A stretch of DNA of 64,000 nt, taken from assembly GCF_000772945.1 (NCBI RefSeq), contig NZ_JPVN01000014.1, positions 46,556 to 110,555 on the forward strand, in the 5' to 3' direction. This DNA comes from Ureibacillus manganicus DSM 26584 (GTDB lineage Bacteria > Bacillota > Bacilli > Bacillales_A > Planococcaceae). The translations under genes were made by a program, and so were the position numbers. Shown here piece after piece: positions 45,008-54,587 of this stretch; position 1 is the stretch's first letter; every line of letters starts with the position of its first letter. A model generated the notes under the pieces. It was not told the origin of the DNA. It ran no database searches and saw nothing but the letters and a program-made list of their open reading frames with translations.

Positions 45008-46624
45008 ATGAGAAACTTAAAGTCTATTTTATTGTTAGTAGTCTTATCGGTTATTGCGTTAATTATTGTCGGATGTTCAGGTCAAGAGAACGGTAGTACG
45101 AATACGGATTCGAATTCGAATCCTAATCCTTCAAATAATTCAGGCGAAACTGATACTACTGCACGAACTGAAGGTGGGGTATTAGAGTTTGCATTTAACG
45201 CACAACCACCAACATTAGATCCTTTAGCTACAACAGCTACTGCAACTCGAGATTTTGCTAGAACAATGTTTGAGGGATTAGTAACGTTTGATAGTAATTA
45301 TCAAATTCAACCGTTATTAGCAGAAAGTTTCGAAGTTAACCAAGAAGAAAATCAGGTAATCTTTAAAATTCGTAAGGGTGTGAAGTTCCATAACGGGAAA
45401 GACCTTACTGTAGATGATGTTGTTGCATCAATGGAAAGATGGGCAACAAAATCAGCACAAGCAAAATCTTTCTTACCTGGAATCACATTCTCTGCTCCAG
45501 ATGATGAAACAGTTGTCGCTCAATTAGAAAAAACAGGATTTGTTGATATGTACATTTTTGCAGACCAAACACAAATTGCTGCAATTATGCCTAAGGAAAT
45601 CGCACAGCAAGAGGAAGTAAAAGAGTATATCGGTACAGGTCCTTATAAATTTGTTGAATGGAAACAAGATCAATATATTTTAGTTGAGAAATTCGATGAG
45701 TATGTATCGCCAGAAGGGGAACCAGATGGCCTTGCTGGGAAACGTGAGGTCTTTGTTGACCAAATTAAGTTTAATATTGTTCCAGATTCAATTACAAGAG
45801 TAACAGGTTTACAAACAGGGGAATATCACGTAGGAAACTTCATCCCTTATGATAGTTTCCAAATGCTTGATAGTGACCCAAATGTTGAAATGAAGATCGT
45901 AGAATCAAGCATGGGTGGACTAGTATTCAACAAAGCTAAAGGAGTATTTAGCGATATTAAAATGCGACAAGCAGTTGCGGCCGCATTAGATATTGATGCA
46001 ATTAACTTTGCAGCTTACGGGGATGAAAAGTTCTTTAGTAAGTCACCACAATTAATGCTAGAGTCTCAAATTGATTGGTATACAGATGCTGGTTCTGAAA
46101 ACTATAACCAAAAAAATATTGAAAAAGCTAAACAACTAATTGAAGAAGCTGGATACAATGGCGAAGTGATCCGCATTATAACTTCTCGTGAATATGAAGA
46201 CTATTATGCGTTCTGTGTTGTTGCACATGAGCAACTAAAAGCTATTGGTTTAAATGTAGAGTTAGAGGTTTATGACTGGGCAACAGTATTAGAAAAACGT
46301 CAAAATCCAGATATTTATGAGATTTTCGCAAGTGGTTGGGCATTACGACCAACTCCAGTACAATACCCGTTCTTAGATTCAGCTGGAGCATGGCCAGGTT
46401 GGACAAATAGCGAAGAAATTGATTCTGCAATTTTCAACATTCGTAACGCACAGTCAGCTGAAGAAGCAAAAGAGCATACTGTAAAATTACAAACAGCATT
46501 CTGGGATTACGTACCGATTATTAAAATGGGTAACAGTATGGAAATCTCTAGTTATAGAAGTAATGTCCAAGGATTTGACTATTTCATTGGGCCAGTTTTA
46601 TGGAATGTAAGCATTGAAAAATAA
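45008..46624 (+). CDS. Oligopeptide-type ABC transporter, substrate-binding lipoprotein
   Basis: A 538-residue solute-binding family 5 protein. Signal peptide with lipobox IVGC (Cys23) and a Ser/Asn-rich linker, then LEFAFNAQPPTLDPLATT and VIFKIRKGVKFHNGKDLTVDDVVASMERW, which are typical of DppE/OppA. It binds peptides or peptide-like amides outside the cell and feeds the permease pair downstream. AAAAGGGGGAAG precedes the ATG. Confidence 0.9.
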   Translation: MRNLKSILLLVVLSVIALIIVGCSGQENGSTNTDSNSNPNPSNNSGETDTTARTEGGVLEFAFNAQPPTLDPLATTATATRDFARTMFEGLVTFDSNYQIQPLLAESFEVNQEENQVIFKIRKGVKFHNGKDLTVDDVVASMERWATKSAQAKSFLPGITFSAPDDETVVAQLEKTGFVDMYIFADQTQIAAIMPKEIAQQEEVKEYIGTGPYKFVEWKQDQYILVEKFDEYVSPEGEPDGLAGKREVFVDQIKFNIVPDSITRVTGLQTGEYHVGNFIPYDSFQMLDSDPNVEMKIVESSMGGLVFNKAKGVFSDIKMRQAVAAALDIDAINFAAYGDEKFFSKSPQLMLESQIDWYTDAGSENYNQKNIEKAKQLIEEAGYNGEVIRIITSREYEDYYAFCVVAHEQLKAIGLNVELEVYDWATVLEKRQNPDIYEIFASGWALRPTPVQYPFLDSAGAWPGWTNSEEIDSAIFNIRNAQSAEEAKEHTVKLQTAFWDYVPIIKMGNSMEISSYRSNVQGFDYFIGPVLWNVSIEK

Positions 46625-46642
46625 AAGTAGAGAGGTGTTAGA

Positions 46643-47593
46643 ATGATAAATTACGTATTTAAGAGAATTTTATCAGTAATACCTGTATTACTTATCGTAG
46701 CCGTAGTTGTTTTTTCTATCACCTATTTAACGCCTGGAGATCCAGCGCGAGTAATTTTAGGGGCAGATGCAACGGAAACTGAAGTGATTGAACTCCAAGA
46801 GAAAATGGGTTTAAATGATTCGCCTATCGAACAATTCACTCGTTGGTTCGGAAACTTACTACAAGGTGATTTGGGCGATTCATACTTTATGAATAAAAGT
46901 GTAATGGCAGCATTCGCTGATCATTTTATGCCTACACTGTCTCTTGCTTTAATGGCTCAATTGATTGCGATCCTAATCGCTTTACCTCTAGGGATATTTG
47001 CAGCGGTTCGAAGAGGTAGCGTTCTCGATCAAACAGTAATGGGTATATCATTAATCGGTATTTCAGTACCAAGCTTTTTATTGGCGCTTATTTTAGTATT
47101 AATCTTTTCGGTGAATTTAGGATTATTACCAGTAGCTGGATATCAGCCATTAACAGCCGGGCTAGATATGCATTTAAGGTATTTACTGATGCCTGCCGTA
47201 GCTCTAGGGGCTATGCAGGCAGCCCTTATTACACGGATGACAAGGTCAGCAATGCTTGAGGTATTTAATAATAACTATATAAAAACAGCCCATTCCAAAG
47301 GTGTTAAAGAGAAAAAAGTATTATTCAAACATGCTCTACGAAATGCAGCATTACCTATCCTAACGGTTATAGGTCAAACGTTTGGAGTTTTAATAACTGG
47401 AGCAGCAGTAGTTGAAACGGTGTTTAACATTCCGGGAATAGGACAGTTAATTATTAACTCGGTTGAGCGACGAGATTTCCCTGTAATACAAGGTGTTGTT
47501 TTATTAATTTCAATTACGTACGTTTTACTAAATCTTATTATTGATCTTTTATACGGAGTATTAGATCCAAGAATTAGACTAGATAAAAAGTAG
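46643..47593 (+). CDS. Oligopeptide-type ABC permease (DppB-like)
   Basis: A 316-residue permease with six membrane helices. Family marks: FSITYLTPGDPARVILG at the start, GISVPSFLLALILVLIFS, and the EAA loop YIKTAHSKGVKEKKVLFKHALRNAALPILTVIG. It forms a heterodimer with the 47606 product. AGAGAGGTG precedes the ATG. Confidence 0.92.
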   Translation: MINYVFKRILSVIPVLLIVAVVVFSITYLTPGDPARVILGADATETEVIELQEKMGLNDSPIEQFTRWFGNLLQGDLGDSYFMNKSVMAAFADHFMPTLSLALMAQLIAILIALPLGIFAAVRRGSVLDQTVMGISLIGISVPSFLLALILVLIFSVNLGLLPVAGYQPLTAGLDMHLRYLLMPAVALGAMQAALITRMTRSAMLEVFNNNYIKTAHSKGVKEKKVLFKHALRNAALPILTVIGQTFGVLITGAAVVETVFNIPGIGQLIINSVERRDFPVIQGVVLLISITYVLLNLIIDLLYGVLDPRIRLDKK

Positions 47594-47605
47594 AGGAGGG
47601 AGAGA

Positions 47606-48499
47606 ATGCAACAAGTATCAATCAATACAAAGGATCTTAAAAAGAGAATGTACGCTGAACAAAGGAGTTTGTGGATCAAGCGTTTTTTCTATAACAAAAT
47701 GCTTGTTTTTGGAAGCCTCCTCCTTATCTTATTAGGGTTTCTAGTGTTAATTTTACCCTTTTTCATAAAGAGTGATCCGTTAGTAATGGATACAGTGAAT
47801 CGTTTTAAAGCTCCAAGTTCAGAGCATTGGTTCGGTACGGATAGCTATGGCCGAGACGTATTTTCTCGTGTGATTTATGGAGGAAGAGTTTCGATTATTA
47901 TCGGTTTAGCTGTCACGTTAATTTCAGGCTTTTTTGGATTAGTAATCGGTGTTTGTTCGGCTTACTATAGATCCTTAGATCATATTTTAATGCGTTTTTG
48001 TGATGGATTAATGGCATTTCCGGCGATTTTACTTGCAATTGCGATTATGGCAACAATGGGGCCGAACAGTTTCAACGTAGTTATTGCCTTAAGTATCGTA
48101 TTTACACCTTATGTAGCTCGTGTTGTAAGGTCATCAGCTATCGTCATAAAAGAACAGACATATATTGAAGCTTTGAAATCTCAAGGAGCAAGTGCGTGGA
48201 GAATATTAGCATTACATATTGCTCCTAACACAATCTCTCCACTAATTATTCAGTGTACGTTTATCTTTGCGGATACAATTTTAACTGAAGCAGCCTTAAG
48301 TTTCTTAGGGGCGGGAATACCAGCACCGGAACCAAGTTGGGGCAATATTTTGTATGATGGAAAACTAGCGATTTTTAATGCTTGGTGGATGACTGCATTT
48401 CCAGGTGTCGCACTATTGTTAACAGTTTTGGGACTGAATCTTTTTGGTGATGGTTTAAGAGATCTTCTTGACCCTCATACGAATAAGGCGAAGAAGTAG
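47606..48499 (+). CDS. Oligopeptide-type ABC permease (DppC-like)
   Basis: A 297-residue permease. After an N-terminal helix it shows FGTDSYGRDVFSRVIYGGRVSIIIGLAV, the DppC/OppC hallmark, and the EAA loop YIEALKSQGASAWRILALHIAPN, then AALSFLGAGIPAPEPSWGNIL. Twelve bases after the DppB-like gene, with AGAGGAGGGAG upstream. Confidence 0.92.
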   Translation: MQQVSINTKDLKKRMYAEQRSLWIKRFFYNKMLVFGSLLLILLGFLVLILPFFIKSDPLVMDTVNRFKAPSSEHWFGTDSYGRDVFSRVIYGGRVSIIIGLAVTLISGFFGLVIGVCSAYYRSLDHILMRFCDGLMAFPAILLAIAIMATMGPNSFNVVIALSIVFTPYVARVVRSSAIVIKEQTYIEALKSQGASAWRILALHIAPNTISPLIIQCTFIFADTILTEAALSFLGAGIPAPEPSWGNILYDGKLAIFNAWWMTAFPGVALLLTVLGLNLFGDGLRDLLDPHTNKAKK

Positions 48500-48511
48500 A
48501 GGAGGGGTTAG

Positions 48512-49534
48512 ATGGAGAATGATATTTTGTTAGAAGTAAAAAATCTATGTACCTATTTTTCTACCGAAAAAGGAAAGCTTAGAGCGGTCGACCATATTTC
48601 ATTTTCCGTAAAGGAGAAAGAAATTGTTGGAATCGTTGGAGAATCAGGCTGCGGAAAAAGTGTTACTGCGGAATCGATTATGCGTTTATTAGATGAAAAA
48701 AATCTCGTTTCTTATGAGGGTGAGATTTTGTATAAAGGAAATAATCTACTTTCGTTAAAGAAAAATGAAATGCAAGAAGTTCGAGGAAAAGAAATAGCGA
48801 TGATATTTCAAGACCCAATGACTTCTTTAAATCCAGTTTATACAATTGGAAACCAGATAGTAGAAGGTATACTTACACACCAAAAGATTAGTAAAAAAGA
48901 GGCAAAACAAAAGGCAATTGACTTACTTCGCTTCACAGAAATCCCATCACCTGAAAAGCGATTTGACCAATACCCCCACGAATTATCTGGGGGTATGAGA
49001 CAACGAGTAATGATTGCCTTAGCCCTTGCATGTAATCCAAAACTATTAATTGCTGACGAGCCGACAACAGCTTTGGACGTAACAACTCAATCTCAAATAC
49101 TTGATTTACTAAATAAATTAAAAGATGAGTTGAACATGAGTACAATTATGATTACTCACGACTTAGGCGTTGTAGCTGAGCTATGTTCTCGTGTAATTGT
49201 AATGTACTTAGGACAAATTATTGAAATTGCAAATGTAGAAGACATTTTCGATTCTGCTCAACATCCATATACAGAAGGCTTATTAAATTCCATTCCACAT
49301 ATCGATGGGGATCGGAGTAAAAAGCTAAATGTAATTCAAGGTACGGTCCCGACTTTAGACAAAGTTCCAGTAGGTTGTAATTTTGCTGGTAGATGTCAAT
49401 ATGCAACAGATAAGTGTAGAGAAGTTGAGCCAGAGCTAAAAGAAGTAATGGATAATCACTTCGTCAAATGTTGGAACTATGAGCTAATAAGAAAAACTAA
49501 TAAGGAGGAGAATGAAATTGCAACCCCTTATTGA
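48512..49534 (+). CDS. Oligopeptide-type ABC ATPase (DppD-like)
   Basis: A 340-residue ATPase. Walker A GESGCGKSV, Q-loop FQDPMTSLNPVYTIGNQ, signature LSGGMRQR, Walker B LLIADEPTTALDV. The C-terminal oligopeptide-transporter extension with VGCNFAGRCQYATDKC holds the Cys cluster (GRCxxxxxxC) typical of the family. Its end overlaps the next ATPase gene. Confidence 0.93.
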   Translation: MENDILLEVKNLCTYFSTEKGKLRAVDHISFSVKEKEIVGIVGESGCGKSVTAESIMRLLDEKNLVSYEGEILYKGNNLLSLKKNEMQEVRGKEIAMIFQDPMTSLNPVYTIGNQIVEGILTHQKISKKEAKQKAIDLLRFTEIPSPEKRFDQYPHELSGGMRQRVMIALALACNPKLLIADEPTTALDVTTQSQILDLLNKLKDELNMSTIMITHDLGVVAELCSRVIVMYLGQIIEIANVEDIFDSAQHPYTEGLLNSIPHIDGDRSKKLNVIQGTVPTLDKVPVGCNFAGRCQYATDKCREVEPELKEVMDNHFVKCWNYELIRKTNKEENEIATPY

Positions 49535-50483
49535 AGTAAAAAACCTTAAAAAATATTTTGAAATTAACAACGGGATTGGAAAGAAAAAGAATGTTGTTAA
49601 AGCGATAGATGATGTAAGTTTTACCATTTTTAAAGGAGAAACTTATGGTCTAGTTGGTGAGTCAGGTTGCGGGAAAAGTACTACAGGCCGTACTTTATTA
49701 AAATTAATAGAAGCGACTAGTGGAGAATGTATTTATAACGGAAAAAATATTCTGCAAATGAAAAATAGGGAAATGGCAGAGGTTCGTAGAGATTTTCAAA
49801 TGGTTTTCCAAGATCCCTATTCTTCTTTAAATCCTAAAAAAAGAATTGGCCAAATATTAGAAGAATCATTGATTATTCATAAAATTGGCGATAAAAATTC
49901 ACGTACAGAAATGACCTTGGAAATTTTAAAGAAGGTAGGATTTCAAGAAGAACATTACTTTAGATATCCGCACGAATTTTCCGGTGGTCAAAGACAGAGG
50001 ATTGGACTTGCTAGAGCCTTAATCTTAAATCCACAACTAATTATTTGTGACGAGCCTGTCTCTGCATTGGATGTATCAATACAGTCACAAGTTATTAATC
50101 TATTACAAGAAGTGCAAAAAAGCTTTGATTTAACTTATTTATTTATTGCCCATGATTTAAGCGTTGTACGACATATTTCTGATCGGATTGGTGTGATGTA
50201 CTTAGGGAATATAGTTGAAGAAGCTCAAACCGATGAGTTATTTGAGCGTCCACTACATCCATACACACAAGCATTAATCTCAGCAGTGCCAATTTCTCAT
50301 CCAAAACAAGCAAGAGAGAAAATAAAGTTAAAAGGTGAGATTCCGTCTCCATTAAATCCACCTTCTGGATGTGTTTTTCATACGAGATGTCCATATGCTA
50401 CAGAAATCTGTCAATCACAAAAACCAGATATGAGAACATTTTCTTCCGGTAGAAGAGTTGCATGTCATTTGGTAGAAGAATAA
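49518..50483 (+). CDS. Oligopeptide-type ABC ATPase (DppF-like)
   Basis: A 321-residue ATPase. AAGGAGG at 49502-49508 is nine bases from the TTG at 49518 but only three from the ATG at 49512, so TTG is preferred; both give MxxPLIEVKNLKKYF. Walker A GESGCGKST, Q-loop FQDPYSSLNPKKRIGQ, signature FSGGQRQR, Walker B LIICDEPVSALD, and the C-terminal GCVFHTRCPYATEIC cluster. The gene overlaps its partner by about 17 bases. Confidence 0.93.
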   Translation: MQPLIEVKNLKKYFEINNGIGKKKNVVKAIDDVSFTIFKGETYGLVGESGCGKSTTGRTLLKLIEATSGECIYNGKNILQMKNREMAEVRRDFQMVFQDPYSSLNPKKRIGQILEESLIIHKIGDKNSRTEMTLEILKKVGFQEEHYFRYPHEFSGGQRQRIGLARALILNPQLIICDEPVSALDVSIQSQVINLLQEVQKSFDLTYLFIAHDLSVVRHISDRIGVMYLGNIVEEAQTDELFERPLHPYTQALISAVPISHPKQAREKIKLKGEIPSPLNPPSGCVFHTRCPYATEICQSQKPDMRTFSSGRRVACHLVEE

Positions 50484-50494
50484 GGGGGATCTAA

Positions 50495-51829
50495 ATGGGA
50501 TACACAATTGCGTTAACAGGGGATAGTATTATTGCACGTCCAGTTTCACAATATCAAGATGAGCCTACTCAAAAGTTATACTCTTTAATAAGAGAGTCGG
50601 ATGTATCATTTACAAACATAGAAGTGGTAGCAAGTGATTTTGTAGGAGATCCAGCAGCAAGAAGTGACGGTGCACATTTTGGCGTTGCAAGTAGTAATCT
50701 AGACGAACTACAAGAAATTGGCTTTAACTTATTTAGTAGTGCTAATAATCATGCATTAGATTATGGTGTTAAAGGTTTACTAACAGCTATAGATAATATG
50801 AAGCAACGAAAAATGCATTTTTCTGGTGTGGGTAAAAACTTAGCTGAAGCTAGAATGCCAGTCTATTTAACAACAGATAATGTTACGGTTGCACTAATAT
50901 CTTGTAGTTCAACATTCTTTGATGAACAAGCTGCAGGGGAACAAAGAAATCATCTTCAAGGAAGACCTGGTTTAAACCCGCTTCGTTTTGAAGTTGAGTA
51001 TATTGTGAAGCCTAGCCAATTTGAGGTGTTAAAAGAAATTCATGAAGAACTTGGATTAAAAGGACAACAAGAGAAATTTGCAAAATTAGGATTTGACCGT
51101 GAAGTAATTAAAGAAGGTGTCCTAAAATTCAGCGATAGTAATCATCGTGTCATAGGATCGCTTAATGCAAAGTTCAAGGAAGGGCCAAAAACAACAATTC
51201 AATCGAGAGCAAACCCAAAAGATTTAGCAGAAATCAATGCATGGGTTGCAGAAGCAAAAGAACGAGCAGATATAGTGATTGTTAGTATCCATGCCCATGA
51301 AGAATTCGAAGTAAGAGAAAAAGCAGACCATTATATACATGAGTTTAGCCGTTCTGTTATCGATCATGGAGCAGATATTGTAGTAGGACATGGACCGCAC
51401 TTATTAAGAGGAATTGAACTATACAATAACAAACCAATATTTTATAGTTTAGGTAATTTTATCGGTCAAAATGAATTGATTGAACAGCTCCCTGAAGATT
51501 CTTATAGACGATTTAATGTACCTTCAAATATACTACCTAGTGAATTATTTAATATTCGTTGTGACTACGGCAAAAAAGGTTTCCCAGGGGATCCGGTATT
51601 TTGGATAAGTGTTATGCCGTATCTTGTATATGAAGAAAATCAAATTAAGGAAATTCGCTTGTATCCATTAGAGTTAACAAAAGGAGAAAAGGGATATCAA
51701 CGGGGAAGACCGATGTTAGCTAGTGAAGGGAAATCGGAAGTAGTATATAAAATATTAAGTGAGTTATCGCTAGATTACGGAACGAAAATAATTAAAGAAA
51801 ATAGCGAATTTTTTACTATCAGATTATAA
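50495..51829 (+). CDS. CapA family protein (metallophosphatase-like)
   Basis: A 444-residue protein without a signal peptide. The CapA/PGA-capsule-synthesis fold is marked by IALTGDSIIARPV, FTNIEVVASDF, FNLFSSANNHALDYGVKG, MHFSGVGKNLAEA and GHGPHLLRGIELYNNKPIFYSLGNFI; these His/Asn/Asp residues resemble a calcineurin-like metal site. CapA proteins are known from poly-gamma-glutamate capsule, but here it is the sixth gene of a peptide-transport operon, 11 bases after the ATPase. That suggests it acts on a gamma-glutamyl- or amide-type compound. Inference. Confidence 0.82.
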   Translation: MGYTIALTGDSIIARPVSQYQDEPTQKLYSLIRESDVSFTNIEVVASDFVGDPAARSDGAHFGVASSNLDELQEIGFNLFSSANNHALDYGVKGLLTAIDNMKQRKMHFSGVGKNLAEARMPVYLTTDNVTVALISCSSTFFDEQAAGEQRNHLQGRPGLNPLRFEVEYIVKPSQFEVLKEIHEELGLKGQQEKFAKLGFDREVIKEGVLKFSDSNHRVIGSLNAKFKEGPKTTIQSRANPKDLAEINAWVAEAKERADIVIVSIHAHEEFEVREKADHYIHEFSRSVIDHGADIVVGHGPHLLRGIELYNNKPIFYSLGNFIGQNELIEQLPEDSYRRFNVPSNILPSELFNIRCDYGKKGFPGDPVFWISVMPYLVYEENQIKEIRLYPLELTKGEKGYQRGRPMLASEGKSEVVYKILSELSLDYGTKIIKENSEFFTIRL

Positions 51830-51837
51830 TATTCAAG

Positions 51838-51873
51838 AACGAAGATTGAATTTTATCAATTTTCGTTTTTATT
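51838..51873 (+). terminator. Intrinsic terminator after CapA-like gene
   Basis: AACGAAGATTGA and TCAATTTTCGTT pair over a six-base loop, then TTTATTTTA. It leaves only 30 bases before the regulator start, so that gene may rely on readthrough. Confidence 0.8.
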
Positions 51874-51903
51874 TTATAACGAGATTAGAGGTAGTTTATT
51901 GGA

Positions 51904-53226
51904 ATGTCAAATATCATTGCCGTAATTGGCTCTCCTACTTTAATAGAAAAAATAAAAGCATTATCAAATACTGTGCCGGAAATAGAGTTTCAATACTTTT
52001 CTTACGGTTCTATTTTTGAGACAAAAACAATTATTGAAGAAGTAAGTACTTATATTGATACTTTCTTATTTACTGGAATAATTCCTTATAAATTAGCACA
52101 AGAGCAGCTCAAACGACTAAATAAAACAGGCTATTTCCTAGACTTAGATGAATATTCAATTGCTTTGGGAATATTTAAGGCGATTCAAGAAAAACAAGAT
52201 ATTCGTTTTTCTATCGATTACACATCTAATGTGAATCTTGATACCATTTTCGCAGACTTGAATATTGATCCAGAAAAGGTTTATAAAGTCGATGGGTTTT
52301 TATTCTTCGAGGATGAAGGAGATGATTATGGAATTGAAATAGCAAAATTCCATGAACGTCTGTTAAAAGAGAACAAGATACAAAAAATTATAACTTGTTT
52401 AAGTAGTGTTAGTAATTATCTTAAGGAAAGAGGAATTGAACATATTCGAATAACTCATTCTACTACGGTTATTTTGAACATGCTTAATATAATCAATACA
52501 CAGAGTAGATTAGAGGAAACTCGTGCGGCACAAACAATTATTGCTAAATTTAAGATTCAAAATTATGAATCGGAAGTATCAGAAAAGGGTACTTATTATG
52601 TTGAAAGTAATATTTTGGAGCTAAATCGCATTTTGCTTGAAATAGCTAACAATACATTTTCTACCTTACAACGTAATAATAGTGATGAGTTTACACTATA
52701 TGGAACTTACGGTTCATTCATTAATTTTACGAGAAATATGACTGATTTTTCATTCATAGATGAAATCGAAAAACTAGTTAATATACCTATTGGAATCGGA
52801 TTTGGTACAGGTTATACAACGAAAGATGCTGAGAATAACGCAATGCAAGCGCTAGGTATTTCTATTAAAACTGATGAATTACAAGGCTATTTGATTACTC
52901 AAAAAGGTGAGATTATTGGACCATTAGAAAAAGGAATGTACAATCCAGATCAAACAAACAACGATAGTCAAAACAACTGGATCATACGAGCATCTGAAAG
53001 TGGTATTAATAAGCAAACATTAAAAAGAATTTACCAATTTGATAAGCTTAACGAATTTAAAGGATTTACTTCCGCTGAACTATCAGAGTATATATTAACG
53101 AGTAAACGAAGTGCAGAACGGTTTATAAAAGTATTGTTAGAAGAAGGTTTCATACAGGAAACAGGACATGAAATAACAAATGGAAGAGGTAGACCCTCTA
53201 AAATATATAAATTAAAATACGAATGA
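51904..53226 (+). CDS. Multi-domain winged-helix transcriptional regulator (paralog 2)
   Basis: A 440-residue protein collinear with the 24979 regulator. N-terminal part: IIAVIGSPTLIEKIKALSN ... DTFLFTGIIPYKLAQEQ, matching the partner's layout. Middle: IPIGIGFGTGYTTKDAENNAMQALGIS (residues about 295-320), reminiscent of the nucleotide-cyclase/GTP-cyclohydrolase-III fold but with no GGDEF. C-terminus: FTSAELSEYILTSKRSAERFIKVLLEEG and GRGRPSKIYKLKYE, a winged helix. Closes cluster 2 and probably controls it through the GACAAT-rich region at 44.9 kb. Family unnamed to me. Confidence 0.7.
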   Translation: MSNIIAVIGSPTLIEKIKALSNTVPEIEFQYFSYGSIFETKTIIEEVSTYIDTFLFTGIIPYKLAQEQLKRLNKTGYFLDLDEYSIALGIFKAIQEKQDIRFSIDYTSNVNLDTIFADLNIDPEKVYKVDGFLFFEDEGDDYGIEIAKFHERLLKENKIQKIITCLSSVSNYLKERGIEHIRITHSTTVILNMLNIINTQSRLEETRAAQTIIAKFKIQNYESEVSEKGTYYVESNILELNRILLEIANNTFSTLQRNNSDEFTLYGTYGSFINFTRNMTDFSFIDEIEKLVNIPIGIGFGTGYTTKDAENNAMQALGISIKTDELQGYLITQKGEIIGPLEKGMYNPDQTNNDSQNNWIIRASESGINKQTLKRIYQFDKLNEFKGFTSAELSEYILTSKRSAERFIKVLLEEGFIQETGHEITNGRGRPSKIYKLKYE

Positions 53227-53236
53227 TTCATGAAAA

Positions 53237-53283
53237 AAAGAGTTAGTTATCCATCACTAGATGGGTAACTTAACTCTTTCTTT
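53237..53283. terminator. Intrinsic terminator, convergent
   Basis: AAAGAGTTAGTTATCCAT pairs with ATGGGTAACTTAACTCTTT (small bulge), with A- and T-rich flanks on both sides. Confidence 0.8.
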
Positions 53284-53299
53284 GTATAAAGGATATACT

Positions 53300-53812
53300 T
53301 TATGCTTGATGACTAACATGTAAAGGTGGAGGAATTAGCCAACCCTTTGTTTTATTTAAACGAAGTAATTTACCGCCTAGCTGTGCTTTTGCCATATGGA
53401 ACTGTCCATACATGAATGCAATATCTTCGCGAGTACTCATACCCATTGCAGTGCTACAAGCAACTAATCCGGCAGCAATATCTGCAGAAAGTTTAGCGCT
53501 GATTTCTGGGTCCATAAATTTTGCGCCAGCTGGAATATCCTCAATTCGAGCAACTGGACGTTCAGGTGGAGCAGGCGGTAATGCAACCCCATTGATCTTA
53601 AGAATATCTTTTAAAACTTGATTTTCTTGTTCCGCACCCATAATTGCTTCTTCCAGTAATTTTGCTAAATCCTGGTCTCCTGTGTGATTATATAAAGTTT
53701 GATAAGCCGCGATTAAACCATTGTTACCTAAGACATGAGTCCATATTGCGAAAATTTCTCCATAATGTAGTGGTTCGTCTTTTGGATTGTTATTACTTCT
53801 TAAAATACCCAT
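53300..53812 (-). CDS. DUF3231 family protein
   Basis: A 170-residue protein. GAGGAG before the ATG at 53812 fixes the start; the 23 further codons upstream have no ribosome site. The pattern YGEIFAIWTHVLGNNGLIAAYQTLYNHTGD, then EDIPAGAKFMDPEIS and MYGQFHMAKAQLGGKLLRLNKTKGWLIPPP is DUF3231, a ferritin-like helical family of sporulating Bacillales related to spore-coat proteins of the CotF type. Function unknown. Confidence 0.82.
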   Translation of the reverse strand: MGILRSNNNPKDEPLHYGEIFAIWTHVLGNNGLIAAYQTLYNHTGDQDLAKLLEEAIMGAEQENQVLKDILKINGVALPPAPPERPVARIEDIPAGAKFMDPEISAKLSADIAAGLVACSTAMGMSTREDIAFMYGQFHMAKAQLGGKLLRLNKTKGWLIPPPLHVSHQA

Positions 53813-54056
53813 ATTTGCACTCCTCGTCCAAGTAATTTTCTTAACAAAACTAGGTTGACCAACTGGGCAGAATTTATTCACAACAAAAGTTTTATTTCAA
53901 TTTAACTATTGCCAATAACAGGGAATGAATTAATAATCATATGCTAAGGGAATATTCCTTTAGTTTTTTTATGGAAAAAAATTTTTAACTACTGTGAACC
54001 AATTGCCATGGAATTCTCTCTAATAGGTGTGTAAAAAGATAAAGGAGGATTTAAGC

Positions 54057-54587
54057 GTGAATGCTGAAATGTTAGTAAAACGTGCACAACTAGGCGACAA
54101 AGAAGCATTTGTACAATTAATAAAAGACATGGAATCGTCGCTCTATAAAGTGTCGAAAGCCATTCTTTTATCGGATTCCGAATGTTTAGATGCTGTGCAA
54201 GAAACCATTTTAATTGCTTATACAAACTTACACCAAGTAAGAGAACCGAAATTTTTTAAAACCTGGATTACTCGTATTTTGATTAATGAATGCAATAAAA
54301 TTCGTAAAGTCCAAACCAAAGTTGTAAAAATGGATGTCTACCTCGAACCTTCCATCAGTGAGCAACGAGAAATTTTTGTGGATCTTCAAACAGCCATTGA
54401 CAGTTTAGAACCAGATTTAAGAACGGTCATTACTCTGTATTATTACGAGGATTTGTCTATCAAAGAGATTGGTACAATTTTAAATATAGCTGTGGGTACT
54501 GTTAAGTCTCGTTTGAATCGTGCGAGAGCAAAACTAAGTAGTTTAATCGAAGGACATAAGGTGGAAGGGAGATTACTTCATGAATAA
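54057..54587 (+). CDS. ECF-type RNA polymerase sigma factor (2)
   Basis: A 176-residue sigma-70 factor. AAAGGAGG at 54041-54048 leads to the GTG at 54057, not the TTG/ATG-like start at 54027. Region 2: GDKEAFVQLIKDMESSLYKVSKAILLSDSECLDAVQETILIAY; region 4: RTVITLYYYEDLSIKEIGTILNIAVGTVKSRLNRARAKL. It resembles the SigV/SigM group. Overlaps its anti-sigma gene by eight bases. Confidence 0.9.
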   Translation: MNAEMLVKRAQLGDKEAFVQLIKDMESSLYKVSKAILLSDSECLDAVQETILIAYTNLHQVREPKFFKTWITRILINECNKIRKVQTKVVKMDVYLEPSISEQREIFVDLQTAIDSLEPDLRTVITLYYYEDLSIKEIGTILNIAVGTVKSRLNRARAKLSSLIEGHKVEGRLLHE

